Of a stretch of DNA of 7,908 nt, positions 6,563 through 7,908 are shown piece after piece. The DNA comes from an archaeon (GTDB taxonomy: Archaea > Iainarchaeota > Iainarchaeia > CSSED10-239), in the NCBI GenBank assembly GCA_029563035.1, contig JAKQTP010000154.1, positions 1 through 7,908 on the forward strand, written 5' to 3'. Under the pieces are notes generated by a model, which searched no databases, was not told the origin of the DNA, and saw only the letters and a program-made list of their open reading frames with translations. A program made the translations under genes and the position numbers. How positions within the stretch are numbered: position 1 is the first letter of the stretch; each line of letters begins with the position of its first letter.

Positions 6563-7378
6563 ATGAAAAAATTAAAAGCACCTATTAAGATGTATGGTGG
6601 TAAAGGGACTATGTATAATGAAATATTTAAGTATTTTCCCAACCCTAAAGACTATAATACATATATAGAACCATTTGCTGGAAGTTTTTCCCTTGGACTT
6701 AAAATTGAACCAATACCAACAATTCAAATATATAATGATTTGGATAAAAATGTATATTCATTATATAAAGTTTTGTCAGATCCTGATATGTTTAAAATTT
6801 TTAAAGAAAAATGTGATTTGATTTATTATTCTGAAGATTTGAGAAAAGAATTTAAAAAAGAATTGAATAAATCAGATTTATCATTAATAGATCGGGCATT
6901 TTATTTTTTTTATATTAATCGAACATCACATAATGGTATTGGGGGATTTTCAAAAAATACACATATTCGAAGGGGTATGAGTAGATCAATTTCTGATTTT
7001 TTGTCCACAATTGATGGTTTACCAGAACTTCACGAAAGACTTTCTAGGGTTATTGTAACTAATACTGATGGCACAGAATTAATACAAAAATATAATCAAC
7101 CGAATGTTTTTTTATACAACGATCCACCATATGAACAATCTACTAGAACTAGTACAAGATATGATGTTGATATGGATAGAGATGGACATATTAGATTTCT
7201 TGATGCTTGTATAAAAAGTAATGCTAAAATATTAATAAGTGGTTATCATTGTGATTTGTATAACATTCTAGAAGAAAATGGTTTTAAAAAGGTTAGTTTT
7301 AACGTGAAAACTATAAGTGGTAATTTTACACCAAAAACAAAGACAGAATATTTATACTATAACTATGACATTAAGTAA
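6563..7378 (+). CDS. Dam-type (D12 class) N6-adenine DNA methyltransferase
   Basis: A 271-residue enzyme of the usual length for the Dam/D12 family. It transfers a methyl group from SAM to the N6 of adenine in a short DNA site. Visible motifs in order: KMYGGKG (9-15, N-terminal SAM contact), YIEPFAGSFSLGL (34-46, motif I), IYNDLDKN (56-63, motif II), the helical target-recognition region with FYINRTSHNGIGGFS (116-130), NDPPYE (186-191, catalytic motif IV DPPY), and ILISGYH (223-229) for motif VI. All catalytic elements look intact. The target is not readable from sequence; GATC is common for the family but not proven here. No restriction endonuclease is beside it, so it is an orphan methyltransferase, consistent with a phage anti-restriction role (inference). 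The ATG at 6563 is supported by the conserved N-terminal K-x-YGGKG and by the AAATTAAAG leader. It overlaps the next gene by 14 bases. Confidence 0.93.
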   Translation: MKKLKAPIKMYGGKGTMYNEIFKYFPNPKDYNTYIEPFAGSFSLGLKIEPIPTIQIYNDLDKNVYSLYKVLSDPDMFKIFKEKCDLIYYSEDLRKEFKKELNKSDLSLIDRAFYFFYINRTSHNGIGGFSKNTHIRRGMSRSISDFLSTIDGLPELHERLSRVIVTNTDGTELIQKYNQPNVFLYNDPPYEQSTRTSTRYDVDMDRDGHIRFLDACIKSNAKILISGYHCDLYNILEENGFKKVSFNVKTISGNFTPKTKTEYLYYNYDIK

Positions 7379-7898
7379 TCTAATATTTGAAAATCATAAA
7401 CATGACTATGGTTGTGTGATGCTTTATTTTGATTTTCCTGAAATTAAAACAATTCATAACATTATTAAACCCAACGACATATATGAAGATCCGTATGACG
7501 ATTCTTATGGTCTTGAAACCGAACCACATGTTAGTTTATTATTTGGATTACATAATGAAGTTACTACAGACAACGTGAAAAACGTGTTAAAAAAATTTAC
7601 ATTTGGACCTTGTCGTCTTACTAATGTTTCGACATTTGATGGCCCACCATATGATGTATTAAAATATGATATTGATGGTGATGGTTTACATGAGGCAAAT
7701 GCAGAATTACGAAAATTTCCTCACACAACTAATTTTCCTGAATATCATCCACATTTGACAATTGCATATTTAAAAACCGGTAAAGGCAAGAAGTATACGG
7801 ATGCATTAAAAAATAGTTCGTTTACATTATTACCAAAATTTGCTGTTTACTCCAAGACTAATGGAACAAAAGAAAAATTGTCTATCACCACGAAATAA
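7365..7898 (+). CDS. 2H phosphoesterase superfamily protein (2'-5' RNA ligase-like)
   Basis: A 177-residue protein with the paired H-x-[ST] motifs that define the 2H phosphoesterase superfamily: EPHVSLLFG with H55 and S57, and HPHLTIAYL with H130 and T132. The section before the first motif (DIYEDPYDDSYGLETEPH) is characteristic of a phage subgroup. Superfamily enzymes cleave 2',3'-cyclic phosphates or 2'-5' linkages in RNA or oligonucleotides; T4 Acb1, which destroys CBASS cyclic dinucleotides, is also a 2H fold. Substrate here cannot be told from sequence. The ATG at 7365 is used: the frame extends 16 codons up to a GTG at 7317, but that would lie deeper inside the methyltransferase gene and adds non-conserved residues. 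With the ATG the overlap is 14 bases, implying translational coupling to the Dam-type enzyme. The stop TAA is followed by a run of eight T that reaches the window edge, with no hairpin visible before it. Confidence 0.85.
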   Translation: MTLSNLIFENHKHDYGCVMLYFDFPEIKTIHNIIKPNDIYEDPYDDSYGLETEPHVSLLFGLHNEVTTDNVKNVLKKFTFGPCRLTNVSTFDGPPYDVLKYDIDGDGLHEANAELRKFPHTTNFPEYHPHLTIAYLKTGKGKKYTDALKNSSFTLLPKFAVYSKTNGTKEKLSITTK

Positions 7899-7908
7899 TA
7901 TTTTTTTT

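Noticed and set aside
7317..7364. GTG start 16 codons upstream for the 2H phosphoesterase
   Set aside because: It would overlap the methyltransferase gene by 62 bases and adds residues that look like an out-of-frame reading of its conserved end; the ATG at 7365 is simpler.
1..7908. tRNA genes, CRISPR arrays, insertion sequences or attachment sites
   Set aside because: No cloverleaf with a T-arm GTTCRA-type sequence, no spaced direct repeats, no transposase and no terminal inverted repeats were seen by eye; the gaps between genes are all under 100 bases.

Overview
This is a strongly AT-rich window that is almost wholly coding. It looks like part of a large tailed-phage (caudovirus) genome, probably of the marine or environmental T4-like or jumbo type. 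The evidence for a phage is the mix of genes: short head-to-tail genes with tiny or overlapping junctions, two orphan DNA methyltransferases with no restriction partner, a 2H phosphoesterase, a DUF192 protein, a tiny MGCGC/proline-rich protein, and the end of a low-complexity, Thr/Pro-linked, cysteine-containing protein that resembles a fibre or tail component. There are no ribosomal, tRNA or central-metabolism genes. No hallmark capsid, terminase or polymerase gene lies in the window, so the phage assignment is an inference. Start codons are preceded by A/T-rich leaders without a clear GGAGG Shine-Dalgarno. All stops are TAA or TGA, and the standard bacterial code reads every frame.

Layout. 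Positions 1-278 hold the 3' end of a Cys-containing protein with a 12-bp tandem repeat (XRTP-like linker). A short gap with a weak hairpin follows. Next come two large glycosylation genes on the + strand (333-3056 and 3053-5185), joined by an ATGA stop/start overlap. The first fuses a GT4 glycosyltransferase, a GT-A-like glycosyltransferase and an FkbM methyltransferase. The second fuses a GT-A-like domain to a TibC/AAH-type (BAHT) O-heptosyltransferase-like domain with its four-cysteine metal finger intact. The right third alternates strands: a minus-strand 63-aa proline-rich protein (5189-5380), a plus-strand DPPF DNA methyltransferase (5473-6117), a minus-strand DUF192 protein (6125-6502), then a plus-strand Dam-type adenine methyltransferase (6563-7378) overlapping a 2H phosphoesterase (7365-7898).

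How the genes may work together (inference). The two multidomain glycosyltransferases form one translationally coupled unit that could build and methyl-cap a glycan on a virion or host surface protein; the Ser/Thr-rich protein just upstream is an obvious candidate acceptor. The two methyltransferases would modify phage DNA against host restriction. The 2H phosphoesterase could cleave a nucleotide signal or an RNA 2',3'-cyclic end and so belong to the same counter-defence set. Both divergent intergenic gaps carry the same 12-bp sequence, ATAAATATTTGG, placed like a T4-type late promoter ahead of each methyltransferase gene.
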